DNA of 64,000 nt from Deltaproteobacteria bacterium (GCA_012517315.1 JAAYVE010000030.1:22253-86252); one strand, 5' to 3'. Numbered from the stretch's first letter, positions 43,287 through 53,049 are shown. The notes: a model not told the origin generated them from the letters alone. Translations and numbers: made by a program.

Positions 43287-44291
43287 ATGAAGGAATGCTG
43301 GGACGATCCGGGAATCCACATGATGGTGGGTTTTCAGGGACTGGATTTTGAGGAGGAGCTGCACAGTTTGGTGAAAGAGTTCCGAGTGGGCGGGATCGTC
43401 CTTTTCAGAAGGAACATCGAAAGCCCTGAGCAGCTCCGCCAGCTGCTCAGCGATGCTCGGCGCAAGTCTGTGGAAATCATGGGCAGACCCCTGTGGGTTG
43501 CCATCGACCAGGAAGGAGGCCCGGTGCAGCGGCTCCCTCTCCCTTTCACCCAGCTTCCTCCGGCCAGAGCCCAGTCCATGGGAGGCCCCCCCGAGGTGGA
43601 GAAATGGCAGCTCATCGCCGCGAAAGAACTGCGGGAGACGGGCATCCACATCAACTTTGCACCGGTTTTGGACATGGTCCCGCCAGGAAAAAACGGTTTC
43701 ATGGAGGAGCGTTCCCTGGGAAGCGACCCTCAAAGGGTCGGGGATTTGGGAACCGCCTGGATCAGGACTCTTCAGAAAAACGGGGTTTCGGCCACGGCCA
43801 AGCATTTTCCCGGCCTGGGCAGCGCCCGGGAGGATCCTCACCATGATGCGCCCGTCATCTTCTGGAAAGACCGGGAAGCCATGGAGAGGGACCTCCTCCC
43901 CTTCGCAATGGCCGTCCGAGCCGGCGTTCACTGCATGATGACCTCCCACGCGCGCTATCCCATGCTGGATCCCGTGTGTCCAGCCACCCTCTCGCAGGCG
44001 GTGAACCGCATGCTCCTCCGGGAGCGGCTGGGATTCGGAGGAATCCTGTTCAGCGACGACATGGACATGGCCGCCGTGGCCAACCGCTACACATGGGGTG
44101 AGATGGTCGAGAAGGGACTTGCCGGCGGCATCGACTTCTTCCTTCTCTGCCAGCATTCCCGAAACATAGAACCTTTCCACGGAGCCCTCCGCAAAGCGAT
44201 CGCCTCGGGATCGGGATTCCGCCGGCTGCACCTTGCCTCCGTCCAGCGCATCCTGGAGCTGCAAACGATCCATTCCCCATCCTCACCATGA
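43287..44291 (+). CDS. nagZ: Beta-N-acetylglucosaminidase, NagZ-like (GH3)
   Basis: The 334-residue cytoplasmic glycosidase removes N-acetylglucosamine from muropeptides during peptidoglycan recycling. Visible motifs are WVAIDQEGGPVQRL, the catalytic loop KHFPGLG with DPHHD (the Asp-His acid/base dyad), and the nucleophile in LFSDDMDMAA. E. coli NagZ is 341 residues. KHFPGLG differs from the usual KHFPGHG by one residue, not a catalytic one. The start at 43287 is preferred; earlier in-frame codons lack a good binding site. No other muropeptide recycling gene is adjacent. Confidence 0.92.
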   Translation: MKECWDDPGIHMMVGFQGLDFEEELHSLVKEFRVGGIVLFRRNIESPEQLRQLLSDARRKSVEIMGRPLWVAIDQEGGPVQRLPLPFTQLPPARAQSMGGPPEVEKWQLIAAKELRETGIHINFAPVLDMVPPGKNGFMEERSLGSDPQRVGDLGTAWIRTLQKNGVSATAKHFPGLGSAREDPHHDAPVIFWKDREAMERDLLPFAMAVRAGVHCMMTSHARYPMLDPVCPATLSQAVNRMLLRERLGFGGILFSDDMDMAAVANRYTWGEMVEKGLAGGIDFFLLCQHSRNIEPFHGALRKAIASGSGFRRLHLASVQRILELQTIHSPSSP

Positions 44292-44521
44292 TGACCCTGA
44301 AAGGCTTGAAAGCACCGACGCCTTGTGGTAGGAGATTGTCGGCGGGAGATGGGCCGCCACGCGTCCACGTAGGGGACTCTCCCGTTCCCACCGCCGCTGA
44401 GAAAGCACCAGAGGCACCGAGGGGTTTGATGCGCGGCATCGGGGCTTGCCTGCCCGATAGCTGCAGATATCGTCATTTTGTGGAACCGCCATTGCAACCA
44501 TCCAACCTGGGAGGGGGTAAC

Positions 44522-44704
44522 ATGAACTGGGCGTGGGCCTTCGGCATCCTGATTCTCTCCATTGTGCCAGGCATCATCGGGGGGGGGCTTTTTTGGCATT
44601 TCTTCGAGAAATGGACGGCGGTCGTCGTGTGGGAGGTGATCCTTCTCTTCCTTCTCAGCGTGGTGATTTCCAAGGGTTACAAAAAGGCAGAGGAAAAACA
44701 CTGA
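44522..44704 (+). CDS. Small membrane protein (60 aa)
   Basis: The start is backed by GGGAGGGGG a few bases before the ATG. The product has two membrane segments (residues about 4-24 and 32-50) and a short basic tail (KGYKKAEEKH). No family recognised. It stands ten bases before the DUF6485-like gene and may be co-transcribed with it. Confidence 0.7.
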   Translation: MNWAWAFGILILSIVPGIIGGGLFWHFFEKWTAVVVWEVILLFLLSVVISKGYKKAEEKH

Positions 44705-44714
44705 GGGAAATCCC

Positions 44715-44918
44715 ATGGAGTGCAAGAAGGAACAGAACCTCGGCCGATGCAATTGCACTTATGAACCCTGCGCGCGCAAGGGAATGTGCTGTGATTGCCT
44801 GCAGTACCACCTGAAAAGCCGCCAGTTGCCCGCCTGCTGCTTCCCTCGGGATGCAGAAAGAACGTTTGACCGATCTTTCGAGCATTTCGCCCGCCTCGTC
44901 AAGGAAAAGCGGGTTTGA
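44715..44918 (+). CDS. Cysteine-rich small protein, DUF6485-like
   Basis: The 67-residue product has seven cysteines in a tight N-terminal pattern, CNCTYEPCARKGMCCDCLQYH, then LPACCFP. This is the recognisable layout of a small DUF6485-type protein in anaerobes, probably binding zinc or an iron-sulfur cluster. Function is unknown. It follows a small membrane protein gene by ten bases. Confidence 0.85.
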   Translation: MECKKEQNLGRCNCTYEPCARKGMCCDCLQYHLKSRQLPACCFPRDAERTFDRSFEHFARLVKEKRV

Positions 44919-44982
44919 CCCCCAGCCTTGTTCGGGACGGGTCGATACGACTCGAAGATCGCCTTCCACACTTACCAGCCCC

Positions 44983-45044
44983 GCACAACCCGCTTTCGAT
45001 GGCAGATTCCCGAAGGGCCAAGGCCTGGAGGTGCAGGGTTGTGC
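44983..45044. repeat. 9-bp inverted repeat between convergent genes
   Basis: GCACAACCC (44983-44991) and GGGTTGTGC (45036-45044) are complementary, 44 bases apart. They lie between the ends of the DUF6485-like gene (plus) and the oxidoreductase beta gene (minus). A shared termination role is possible, but no T-run supports it. Confidence 0.3.
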
Positions 45045-45070
45045 CCGGGCTGAGGGCAGGGCCTCTTTTT

Positions 45071-45958
45071 CTAAAGGGAGGGCATTGTCCCCGCTTTTCG
45101 CAAAAGCAGCTCCCAATCCTCTTCCACCATCTCCTGAATCTGGTCCAGATCCTCTTCCGTAAGATGGCTGAAACGCCCCTGGAGGCGAAAATATTCTTTC
45201 ACCAGGTAACCTTTCGGCTTCAGGTTGATGGTGTAACGCACGCCACCCTCCACTTCGTACAGAGGAAAGATGTTCGTCTGGACAGCCATGCGGGCGATCT
45301 TAATGGAGAGTTCGGAGGGTATGCGCCATCCCGTGGGGCAGCTGGAAAAAATATGGATGAACCGGGATCCCCGGATGGAGCGGGCCTTTTTCACCTTGGC
45401 CACCAGGTCATCAGGATAGGCGATGCTGGCTGTAGCCGCGTAGGGAATGCGATGGGCCGCAAGGGCCTCCACGATGTTCTTCTTGCGCATCTTTTTCCAG
45501 TCCCTTCCCGGCGTCGTGGTTGTCCAGGCACCGTAAGGGGTGGAGGAACTGCGCTGAATGCCCGTGTTCATGTAGGCTTCGTTGTCGTAACAGACATAGA
45601 GGAAGTCCTCGTTGCGCTCCACGGCACCACTCAGGGCCTGAAAGCCGATGTCGAATGTCCCTCCGTCCCCCGCCCATGTGACCACCGTCACGTCCCGTTC
45701 CCCCCTCACATCCAGGGCTGCCCGGATACCCGTGGCAACGGCTGCTCCCGTTTCAAAAGCGGTGTGCAACACGGGGACTTTGAGGGTCGACTGAGGATAG
45801 GGGCCTGCAATGATCGACCAGCAGCAGGCGGGAATCACCATGACAGTCTTCTCCCCCAGCCCGTTCAGAAGAAATCGCATGGCCACGGCCGCTCCACACC
45901 CCGGACAGCCCACGTGACCGGAATGCATCAGTTCATGGTCCGGCAGTTCCACTTTCAT
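45071..45958 (-). CDS. porB: 2-oxoacid:ferredoxin oxidoreductase, beta subunit
   Basis: The 295-residue subunit carries thiamine diphosphate and one 4Fe-4S cluster. It starts near HVGCPGCGAAVAMR, holds the TPP motif in WAGDGGTFDIGFQALSGAVERN, and has YDNEAYMNTG. It pairs with the alpha gene, which overlaps it by 26 bases. The complex converts a 2-oxoacid and CoA to an acyl-CoA with electrons to ferredoxin. Pyruvate is the most likely substrate by similarity, but 2-oxoisovalerate or indolepyruvate cannot be excluded. Confidence 0.92.
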   Translation of the reverse strand: MKVELPDHELMHSGHVGCPGCGAAVAMRFLLNGLGEKTVMVIPACCWSIIAGPYPQSTLKVPVLHTAFETGAAVATGIRAALDVRGERDVTVVTWAGDGGTFDIGFQALSGAVERNEDFLYVCYDNEAYMNTGIQRSSSTPYGAWTTTTPGRDWKKMRKKNIVEALAAHRIPYAATASIAYPDDLVAKVKKARSIRGSRFIHIFSSCPTGWRIPSELSIKIARMAVQTNIFPLYEVEGGVRYTINLKPKGYLVKEYFRLQGRFSHLTEEDLDQIQEMVEEDWELLLRKAGTMPSL

Positions 45959-47117
45959 AAGGCACCTCCGTGAGCCCCATCCACTCGTCTGCCTCCTCCG
46001 GATGCGCTCTCTCCCAAGTTTTCCGGCAGATTTCCGTGATGAGTGCGGGGGTCACGTCGCGCCCCCCCAGACCCACAATGTACCCAAAAACCTGGGGGCG
46101 ATCCTTCAGGTTGCACAGAGCGGCACGCACCTCCTGGGCAAAAATGCCGCCCGCTCCGAAGGAGAAATTGCGGTCCAGGACCGCAACCTTGGCAGCCCTC
46201 CTCAAGTGCCTCCTGATGGCCTCGGCGGGAAAAGGCCGGAAAAGCTTGATCTTGAGCAGCCCCACCTTCTCCCCCCGGTTTCGCAATGCCTCCACCACTC
46301 CGCGGGCGGTGCTGGTCACCGTTCCCGACGTGACCAGGATGACATCGGCATCGGCGGTGCTGACCTCCTCCACGGCCCCGTAGCGCCTTCCCATGATCGT
46401 CTGGAAGGCGTCCTCCAGCTGGGGAAAGCGCTCCAAGGCCGACGCCATCGCCTGCTGGATGCTGTAGCGCATTTCCATGTAGACGGCGGGTGTGGCCAAC
46501 TGGTTGAACGCACATGGGGTTTCGGTGTTCAGCCGGAAACTGGGGGAGAAAGGGGGCAGGAACCGGTCCACCTCCTCCTGGGAGGGAACCTGGACGGGTT
46601 CGTGGGTGTGAGAGAGGAAGAAGGCGTCCAGCACAACCATGACGGGAAGGTTCACCCATTCGGCCAGGCGGAAAGCCTGGAGGGTCGTGTCCAAGACCTC
46701 CTGGCCGTCCTCGCAGTACAGCTGGATCCACCCCGTGTCCCTTTGGGACAGACTGTCCGTCTGGTCCGTCCAGATGTTCCAGCCTGGGGCGAGGGCCCGG
46801 TTCACCTCAGCCATGACGATGGGTAGGCGGGCGCCGGACGCCCAGTGCAGCAGTTCGTGCATGTAAGCGAGGCCTTGGGATGACGTGGCCGTGAAAGTGC
46901 GGACCCCGGCCGTGGATGCACCGATGAGGGCGGCAAGGGCCGAATGTTCACTCTCCACCCTGAGGAAACGGGCCTCCAGCAGCCCCGCGGCGCAGAACTC
47001 GGAGATCCGTTCCACGATATGGGTCTGCGGCGTGATGGGATATGCGGATATGACCTGCACTCCTGCCAGGCGCACGGCTTCCGCCACCGCGTGGCTCCCT
47101 TCCATCACCTGCCACAT
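45933..47117 (-). CDS. porA: 2-oxoacid:ferredoxin oxidoreductase, alpha subunit
   Basis: The 394-residue alpha subunit reads MEGSHAVAEAVRLAGVQVISAYPITPQTHIVE at its start, the classic N-terminal pattern of this family. It has VESEHSALAALIGASTAG, TATSSQGLAYMHE and a late SFGAGGIFAQEV. Its separate gene, with gamma and delta-like genes nearby, fits the four-subunit type of archaea and anaerobic bacteria rather than the fused pyruvate:ferredoxin oxidoreductase. The start is supported by GCGGAGTGAAGC. Confidence 0.92.
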   Translation of the reverse strand: MWQVMEGSHAVAEAVRLAGVQVISAYPITPQTHIVERISEFCAAGLLEARFLRVESEHSALAALIGASTAGVRTFTATSSQGLAYMHELLHWASGARLPIVMAEVNRALAPGWNIWTDQTDSLSQRDTGWIQLYCEDGQEVLDTTLQAFRLAEWVNLPVMVVLDAFFLSHTHEPVQVPSQEEVDRFLPPFSPSFRLNTETPCAFNQLATPAVYMEMRYSIQQAMASALERFPQLEDAFQTIMGRRYGAVEEVSTADADVILVTSGTVTSTARGVVEALRNRGEKVGLLKIKLFRPFPAEAIRRHLRRAAKVAVLDRNFSFGAGGIFAQEVRAALCNLKDRPQVFGYIVGLGGRDVTPALITEICRKTWERAHPEEADEWMGLTEVPYESGTAGP

Positions 47118-47185
47118 GCTTCACTCCGCCCGTTCTCTGCGGTCTCCAGGAATCGGGCATTGAATTGCCCGCGCACAGGCCCCGT

Positions 47186-48949
47186 TCACGACGCTTCCTC
47201 CTCTTCCAGGGACATGGCGTTGCGGGGACATTCCACCACACAGATCCCGCAACCTTTGCAGTAATCATAGTCGATACGGCGGCCGCGGGGAGTCTCTTCC
47301 CGGTGAATGGCAATTTCCGGGCAGAAAAGACGGCAGTTGTCACATTGGTTGCAAAGGCCGCAGTGGAAACACCGCCCTGCCTCCTGCATGGCAAGATTGG
47401 CGGAAATCTTGAGCGGGATTTCGGCAAAGCCGTGGATCCGTTCCTCGCGTAGGAGCCTGGGGGGTGCAATGCGGGGAGCGAACGTGAAATGATCGGTGTT
47501 GATTTCCGAGTACTTCACCACGTGGGCATTCCGCCTGCAACGCAATCCCTTGAGGAAAACCTCCATGGAGAGAGCGGGCCCCGGACCGACGCGGCAGGAA
47601 GCCAGGATCGGCTCCACTGCCTCCAGACCCTCCCGAAAGAGCACATCCAGGGCCATCGCACCCTCCTTCCCCGAGGCCACCGCATGGACGACGCTCTGGA
47701 TCTCTACGGTCAGGTCCCCCCCGTAAACCAGTGGAGGGCCGTCACCAGCCCAAGCCAGCAGACAGTTGCCGAGTTTCAACGTTCCGGCCCCAACCTCGGG
47801 AGGTGCAAAGAACGCGTCGGCCGGTTCTCCACCGATGGCCACGAAAATCTTCTCCACCGCCATCCGCTCGACGCCGCCCGGAATCGGTCGGACCTCCGCC
47901 GGCAATCCCTCCGGTTGACCGACCGGTTCCATTGTCTGAAGGGTCAGGGACCACCCTGATGGCGAAGGCTCAATATGCACGGGGGTTCGCAGTTCATGCA
48001 GCACAACCCCTTCCTCCAGCGCCATCTCCACTTCCTCAGGGAAGGCGGGCATGTCCCCCCGCCTTCTGCGGTAGATGAGAATCGGCCTCGCACCGAGGCG
48101 AAGCGCCGAGCGGGCCACGTCCACCGCTGTATTGCCCCCGCCGATGACGGCCACTGTTCCCTTCAGCTGTGGAGAAAACCCCAGGCGGATAGACTCCAGA
48201 AACTGCAAACCGTCCGTGCAAGCGCCCGGCAATTGGGAACCAGGAACGACGAGAGGCCGTGCCCGCCCGTGACCGCATCCCAAAAAAACCGCGGCATATT
48301 CGCCCCGTAAAGCTTCCAGGAAACCCATTTCCATGCGTTTGCCGCAAAGGATTTCCACCCCTTGTGCCTCGAGGAGAACCACTTCGTTCTTGAGGACCGC
48401 TTCAGGGAGGCGGTAGGTGGGAATCCCCCACCGGAGAATCCCCCCCGGCTCGTTTCGAGCCTCGAACACGTGGCAGCGGTATCCGAGTCTCGTCAAAAAG
48501 TACGCTGCGGCCAAACCGCTGGGACCGGCACCGACAACGGCCACCTTTTCCGGCCTGGGCGGAAGTTTCGGCAGCTTGGGTCTCAGGTCGTAGCGGGTGG
48601 CCATATCCGCCAGGAATCGTTCGACCACGTGAATGGCAATGGGTTCGTCGAAATCATGCCGATTGCACACAGCCTCACACGGGTGATGACAGACCCTTCC
48701 ACAAACACCGGGGAAGGGGTTTTCCAGCAGAATGGTCTCCCACGCCTCCTTGAACAAACCCTGGGTTACCAGCATTTCGATCCGGCCGATGTCTTCCCCG
48801 GCGGGACATGCCACACTGCAGGGAGCCGTCTTTTCATCGTACCGCGGCCGGAGAAACCGCCAGGAACCGGTCTTGTTTCCTTCCGTGGTGGTGAACGAGC
48901 GGGGAATCAGGATAGGGGGATACTCAGTGGGTGCATGGGGTGGACTCAT
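47186..48949 (-). CDS. NADPH-dependent GltD-like oxidoreductase with C-terminal ferredoxin (delta-like)
   Basis: The 587-residue flavoprotein has an N-terminal cysteine cluster typical of glutamate synthase beta chain-type proteins (CSVACPAGEDIGRIEM, then CGRVCHHPCEAVCNR). A FAD site VVGAGPSGLAAAYFL and an NADPH-type site VIGGGNTAVDVA follow. Its C-terminus holds a ferredoxin domain with two 4Fe-4S sites, CGLCNQCDNCRLFCP and CKGCGICVVECP. It replaces the small delta (PorD) subunit and would connect the oxidoreductase to NAD(P)H or bifurcating electron flow. It lies 11 bases after the gamma gene. Confidence 0.9.
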   Translation of the reverse strand: MSPPHAPTEYPPILIPRSFTTTEGNKTGSWRFLRPRYDEKTAPCSVACPAGEDIGRIEMLVTQGLFKEAWETILLENPFPGVCGRVCHHPCEAVCNRHDFDEPIAIHVVERFLADMATRYDLRPKLPKLPPRPEKVAVVGAGPSGLAAAYFLTRLGYRCHVFEARNEPGGILRWGIPTYRLPEAVLKNEVVLLEAQGVEILCGKRMEMGFLEALRGEYAAVFLGCGHGRARPLVVPGSQLPGACTDGLQFLESIRLGFSPQLKGTVAVIGGGNTAVDVARSALRLGARPILIYRRRRGDMPAFPEEVEMALEEGVVLHELRTPVHIEPSPSGWSLTLQTMEPVGQPEGLPAEVRPIPGGVERMAVEKIFVAIGGEPADAFFAPPEVGAGTLKLGNCLLAWAGDGPPLVYGGDLTVEIQSVVHAVASGKEGAMALDVLFREGLEAVEPILASCRVGPGPALSMEVFLKGLRCRRNAHVVKYSEINTDHFTFAPRIAPPRLLREERIHGFAEIPLKISANLAMQEAGRCFHCGLCNQCDNCRLFCPEIAIHREETPRGRRIDYDYCKGCGICVVECPRNAMSLEEEEAS

Positions 48950-48960
48950 TTCAAGGTCCC

Positions 48961-49524
48961 TCAGTCTACTAATCCCAGCAGTCGGACCTCAGAGAAGGCA
49001 TCCTGAGCGGCCTGGAGGTTTTCTTCCGGTTTTGCGGGCGCCTCCTGGAAAATGGCCTGTGCCACAGCCTGCATGTGGGGCATGCCGAGCATTCGAGCGA
49101 AGGCCCCCACCATGGCCGTGTTAACGATGGGATGGGTGCGGGTACCCAGGCCGTGGGCGAGAGCAATGCGCGTCGCGTCCACAAGAGCGAGGCGGAACCC
49201 TTTGAAAAGCTCCAGTTGACCCGGAGGCAGCGATGCGTTGATGAGGATCCAGCCCCCAGCCTTCAGCCCCCGGGTCACGTCGATGCCGTGAAGAAGTGTA
49301 CGGTCGAGAACCACCACGTGGTCGGGTTCATACACGTTGGTGCGGAGCAGGATCTTGCTCCGGTCCAACCTCAGATAAGCCTCCACCGGTGCACCCCGCC
49401 GCTCCACCCCGAAAAGGGGGAAGCTCTGGACAAAATAACCCGCCTCAAACAGGGCCTTGGCGAGAAGAATGGTGGCCACCACTGTACCCTGACCACCGCG
49501 TCCGTGAAAACGTATTTCCAGCAT
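48961..49524 (-). CDS. porG: 2-oxoacid:ferredoxin oxidoreductase, gamma subunit
   Basis: The 187-residue gamma subunit starts MLEIRFHGRGGQGTVVA, the family hallmark, and continues with LAKALFEAGYFVQSFPLFGVERRG and VVVLDRTLL. The ATG at 49524 follows GGTGGGAGGG; an upstream in-frame start at 49692 is rejected because the extra 56 residues have no similarity. It is the first structural gene after the regulator, 152 bases away. Confidence 0.93.
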   Translation of the reverse strand: MLEIRFHGRGGQGTVVATILLAKALFEAGYFVQSFPLFGVERRGAPVEAYLRLDRSKILLRTNVYEPDHVVVLDRTLLHGIDVTRGLKAGGWILINASLPPGQLELFKGFRLALVDATRIALAHGLGTRTHPIVNTAMVGAFARMLGMPHMQAVAQAIFQEAPAKPEENLQAAQDAFSEVRLLGLVD

Positions 49525-49676
49525 CCCTCCCACCCTCCTGCAACCCGTCGAGATCGAAGTGCAACGACGAGCCTCCGCGAACGCCGTGAGCGTCCCACCT
49601 GCGGATCCGGTCCTCCCCCTTTGCCCTCCCGGGTCAAGGAGAGATGAAAAAGAGGAAGGGGCTTTGGGACCTGTTC

Positions 49677-50279
49677 CTAGGAAGGACTCCACACAACGGC
49701 CAACGCCTTGGCCGGTTCATCGCTCAGGCAGCGAAAACTGTGGCTGAGATCGGATTCGAAATAGATGCTGTCTCCCGGCTCCAAGATCTCCACGCGGTCA
49801 ACGGTCCGGAACTCCACACGACCGGAGAGCAGAAATAGGAATTCTTCACCCTCATGACTCATGAAGACCATTTCGCTTGTGTCCCGTGACTGAAACTCCA
49901 CGAGAAAGGGTTCCATGTGCTTGTTCTGCTTGCGGGTCTCCAGCGACTCATAGACATAGTTCACCTCACCCTTGTGGTGGTGGGGACGTCGTTCGATGCT
50001 ACCCCGCTCGTGGCTACGGGTGATGGAGATCTTCTCCGTGCTCATCTCATCCTGGAAGAAGAACGCCATCCCCACATTAAGCGCTTTGGCCAGCTTCAGC
50101 AATGTCGCAATGGGCGGCACCACGTGATCGTTTTCAATCTGGGAGAGGAAAGGCTTGGACAGGCCGGTCTTGGCCGCCAGATCCTGAAGAGTGAACCGCC
50201 TCTTCTGTCGGAGTTCGCGAACCTTGTTTCCGATTTTGAGGGCCTTGACCGCAGTCGTGATGTCCTGTTCCGGTGCCAT
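49677..50279 (-). CDS. XRE-cupin transcriptional regulator
   Basis: The 200-residue protein has an N-terminal Cro/CI-type helix-turn-helix (about residues 20-75, with TLQDLAAKTGLSKPFLSQIEN) and a C-terminal cupin domain (about 110-195, with HEGEEFLFLLSGRVEF and LEPGDSIYFES). Such regulators bind a small effector in the cupin and control adjacent catabolic operons. Here the oxidoreductase genes follow 152 bases downstream, so they are the likely target. A strong promoter lies upstream. The start is the ATG behind GAGAGGTGA. Confidence 0.93.
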   Translation of the reverse strand: MAPEQDITTAVKALKIGNKVRELRQKRRFTLQDLAAKTGLSKPFLSQIENDHVVPPIATLLKLAKALNVGMAFFFQDEMSTEKISITRSHERGSIERRPHHHKGEVNYVYESLETRKQNKHMEPFLVEFQSRDTSEMVFMSHEGEEFLFLLSGRVEFRTVDRVEILEPGDSIYFESDLSHSFRCLSDEPAKALAVVWSPS

Positions 50280-50385
50280 TTCACCTCTCTCCATGGAATG
50301 TGAGGGTTTCCTCCCTCGAACCGGAGCCGGACCAGCCTTGAAGGGCAAAAGCCGGCAGACTCTCCTTCCCCGCAACCTCTTTCCT

Positions 50386-50419
50386 ATTCTAAACATAGTC
50401 CCATTTGATGTGAACAAAT
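50386..50419 (-). promoter_or_regulatory. Promoter and possible operator of the XRE-cupin regulator
   Basis: On the minus strand TTCACA (50414-50409) and TAGAAT (50391-50386) lie 17 bases apart, both near-consensus. A small inverted repeat, ATTTG (50403-50407) and CAAAT (50415-50419), spans the -35 box and could be an autoregulatory operator. The predicted transcript start near 50379 leaves a 100-base leader. Confidence 0.6.
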
Positions 50420-50454
50420 ATATTTCCACAACCATCAACTCAAGGGAGTCTCTC

Positions 50455-51969
50455 CTAACGCCTGCCACCGAAAAGAGAGCCCAGGACGCCGCGGATGATC
50501 TGTCGGCCGATTTGGCTCCCAATGGCGTGTGCCGCACTCTTGGCAAAGGCCCCCAGCAGATCTGCCGGCTGGGACCGGGAAGCGGATCTGCGCGTACCTG
50601 GAAGGGGCAATTCCCGGCTATCCTCCTCCCGAGGGGCTGGAATCCGCTCCCGTAGCTTCTCATAGGCCGATTCCCTGTCGACGGTACGCTCGTAATGACC
50701 GTAGAGAGGGGAACGCTCCATGACCCGACGACGTTCTTCCATAGTAAGGGGTTCAAGGCGACTCGAGGGAGGGTAAACCAGTGCCCGCTCCACCTCGGTG
50801 GGCATTCCTTTCGGGTCCAGGGTGGAGATGAGCGCCTCGCCCACGCCCAATTCGGTGATCACACGGGACACCTCTAACTTGCCGGAGCTGCGAAAGGTCT
50901 CCGCAGCGGCCTTTACCGCTTTCTGGTCTTTGGGGGTGAAGGCCCGAAGGGCATGCTGCACGCGGTTTCCAAGCTGTCCCAGGACGGTCTGCGGCAGATC
51001 GAGGGGATTCTGCGTCACGAAGTAGACGCCGACTCCTTTGGAACGGATGAGGCGCACCACCACCTCGATCTTTTCCAGGAGAGCCCGGGGGGTGTCGTCA
51101 AAGAGCAGGTGCGCCTCATCAAAAAAGAAGACCAGCTTGGGCTTGGGAGGGTCGCCCACCTCGGGCAGTTGCTCGAACAACTCGGAGAGGAGCCACAAGA
51201 GAAGGGTTGCATAGCTCTTGGGCGACTGCATCAAGCGCTCGGCCGACAGGATGTTGACCACGCCTCTGCCGCGTTCATCGGTTTGCATGAAGTCATCGAG
51301 GTTCAGGGCAGGCTCCCCGAACAGGAACTCACCCCCCTGTTCGTTCAGGCTCAAGAGACTGCGCTGAATGGCTCCGGTACTGGCGACCGAGATGTTGCCA
51401 TACTCACCGCGGAACTGTTCCCCGTTCTCCCCCACGTACTGAACCATTGCCCGGAGGTCTTTCAAGTCCAGCAGCAGGAGACCGTAATCATCGGCGATCC
51501 TGAAGACGATGTTCAAGACCCCGCCCTGGGTCTCATTGAGGTTGAGCAGGCGCGAGAGAAGCAGTGGCCCCATTTCCGACACGGTGGTGCGGACGGGATG
51601 GCCCTGTGCCCCGAAGACGTCCCAAAAGACAACAGGGTAGCCCTCGTATTGAAAATCCCGGAGATTCAGCACCTCCAGCCGCTCCCGAACCTTGAGGTGT
51701 TCCCCTCCCGCTGAAGCCATACCCGAAAGGTCCCCCTTCACATCCGCCATGAACACGGGAACCCCCAAGCGACTGAACTGTTCCGCCATCACTCGCAGGG
51801 TGACCGTCTTGCCCGTGCCCGTTGCGCCGGCGATGAGCCCATGCCGGTTGGCCATCCCAGGTTCCATGGTGACCTCTTTTTTGGGGCCTTTTCCAAGAAG
51901 AATTCTTTCTCCTACGTCTTTCGCCATGGTCCGTCTCCAGATTTCCTGCAGGTTTTCTTGCACCGACAT
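50455..51969 (-). CDS. HerA-like ATPase, DUF853 (YjgR) family
   Basis: The 504-residue protein is a HerA/FtsK-superfamily ATPase of the YjgR type (E. coli YjgR is 500 residues). It has Walker [12 protein letters not shown], then [14 protein letters not shown], Walker B in [13 protein letters not shown], and [17 protein letters not shown]. Its start at 51969 follows GAAGGGG; the upstream open frame overlaps the opposite gene and lacks similarity. The C-terminus ends in an Ala/Gly-rich helix ([16 protein letters not shown]). The physiological role is unknown; related enzymes pump DNA. Confidence 0.93.
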   Translation of the reverse strand: MSVQENLQEIWRRTMAKDVGERILLGKGPKKEVTMEPGMANRHGLIAGATGTGKTVTLRVMAEQFSRLGVPVFMADVKGDLSGMASAGGEHLKVRERLEVLNLRDFQYEGYPVVFWDVFGAQGHPVRTTVSEMGPLLLSRLLNLNETQGGVLNIVFRIADDYGLLLLDLKDLRAMVQYVGENGEQFRGEYGNISVASTGAIQRSLLSLNEQGGEFLFGEPALNLDDFMQTDERGRGVVNILSAERLMQSPKSYATLLLWLLSELFEQLPEVGDPPKPKLVFFFDEAHLLFDDTPRALLEKIEVVVRLIRSKGVGVYFVTQNPLDLPQTVLGQLGNRVQHALRAFTPKDQKAVKAAAETFRSSGKLEVSRVITELGVGEALISTLDPKGMPTEVERALVYPPSSRLEPLTMEERRRVMERSPLYGHYERTVDRESAYEKLRERIPAPREEDSRELPLPGTRRSASRSQPADLLGAFAKSAAHAIGSQIGRQIIRGVLGSLFGGRR

Positions 51970-52191
51970 GCCCCTTCGGACACCAGTTGAAGGCGTTGGT
52001 TGCATGTCGCCTCGGCATGTGGAATTGATGAACCCATTCCTCAATGAGTTCAAGATATAAGTGGCGGTCTGAATTCCGTGCCTGATCCCATGGGCGTCTT
52101 CGGGAACCGGGAGCGGGCGACACAAGGAAAGTGACAATGGAGCATGCAAAGGGCGAACCTGTGTGCTAAATTGGGTCTGGGAGGAGAGGGC

Positions 52192-52494
52192 ATGAAGGAT
52201 CTCAAGGACTGGCTGCAATCCATCGGCAGGATGGTTGGAGAGTGGGAGAGACCCCTTAAGGAATTCCTTTACGGAATGACCGTCCATGAGCTGGTTGTGG
52301 AGATTCGAAAGGAAAGGGGTTACCTGGAGGGGCTTTTCATCTTGGCCGTCTTCGGGGACCTCATCGGTCTGCCTCTTTTTCCCCCTTACTATTCCATGAG
52401 GTTTCTGCCGTACGTCGTCCCCGCCCTGGACCGTTGGAAGCGGAGCCTGATGCGGGAGAGGGATCTCACGGACCTGGTATCGCAGGACCTCTGA
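52192..52494 (+). CDS. Conserved small protein of unknown function
   Basis: The 100-residue product starts behind GGAGGAGAGGGC. It has [14 protein letters not shown] at the N-terminus and, later, the hydrophobic stretch [31 protein letters not shown], which could be one membrane-associated helix. I have the impression that similar proteins occur in sulfate reducers. Function unknown. It is followed closely by the thioredoxin gene. Confidence 0.7.
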   Translation: MKDLKDWLQSIGRMVGEWERPLKEFLYGMTVHELVVEIRKERGYLEGLFILAVFGDLIGLPLFPPYYSMRFLPYVVPALDRWKRSLMRERDLTDLVSQDL

Positions 52495-52596
52495 GTGGGC
52501 ATGGAGCCCGATTCGACGCAACCCGGCCGGGGGGAGAGGGCCGGGCAAGGGAGAAAAAGCCTGCTGGGTTCATTTCAGGGAGGTGTCTTGGGACTC

Positions 52597-53049
52597 ATGA
52601 ATGCGGATCACATCATCGTCCCCTGTGGAAATTGCGGAACCCGAAACCGCATCCCCCGGGCTAGGTTGAAGGAATCACCCGTCTGCGGGCGTTGCCGCAC
52701 CCCCATTTCCGTCTCGGCGGCCTATCCCGGCCTCGCGGTGGACGCGACCGACAGGACCTTTCAACAGGAAGTCCTCCAGTTTCCCGGTTCTGTCCTTGTC
52801 TTCTTCTGGGCCACGTGGTGCGGCTACTGCCGGTCGCTAATGCCCGTTATCGGGGAATTGGCCAAAAAATACGCCGGCAGGATCAAGTTTGTTCGACTCC
52901 AGACGGACACCAATCAGGCGACGGCATCCCGCTACGACGTCTTGAGTCTCCCCACTCTCCTCCTTTTCAAAAACGGCCGCCAAGTGAACCGCCTTGTGGG
53001 GGCTCTCCCGAGAGAGCAACTGGAACAGCAGCTCAGTGCTCTTCTGTAA
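52597..53049 (+). CDS. Thioredoxin 2-like, zinc-ribbon plus thioredoxin
   Basis: The 150-residue protein has an N-terminal zinc finger (CGNCGTRNRIPRARL, then CGRC) followed by a thioredoxin domain with active site WCGYC and the cis-Pro segment LSLPTLLLF. This is the TrxC layout, a cytoplasmic disulfide reductase linked to oxidative stress. The active site is WCGYC rather than the usual WCGPC, which changes redox potential in other thioredoxins. The ATG at 52597 begins just before the zinc finger; a TTG four codons earlier is an alternative. Confidence 0.9.
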   Translation: MNADHIIVPCGNCGTRNRIPRARLKESPVCGRCRTPISVSAAYPGLAVDATDRTFQQEVLQFPGSVLVFFWATWCGYCRSLMPVIGELAKKYAGRIKFVRLQTDTNQATASRYDVLSLPTLLLFKNGRQVNRLVGALPREQLEQQLSALL

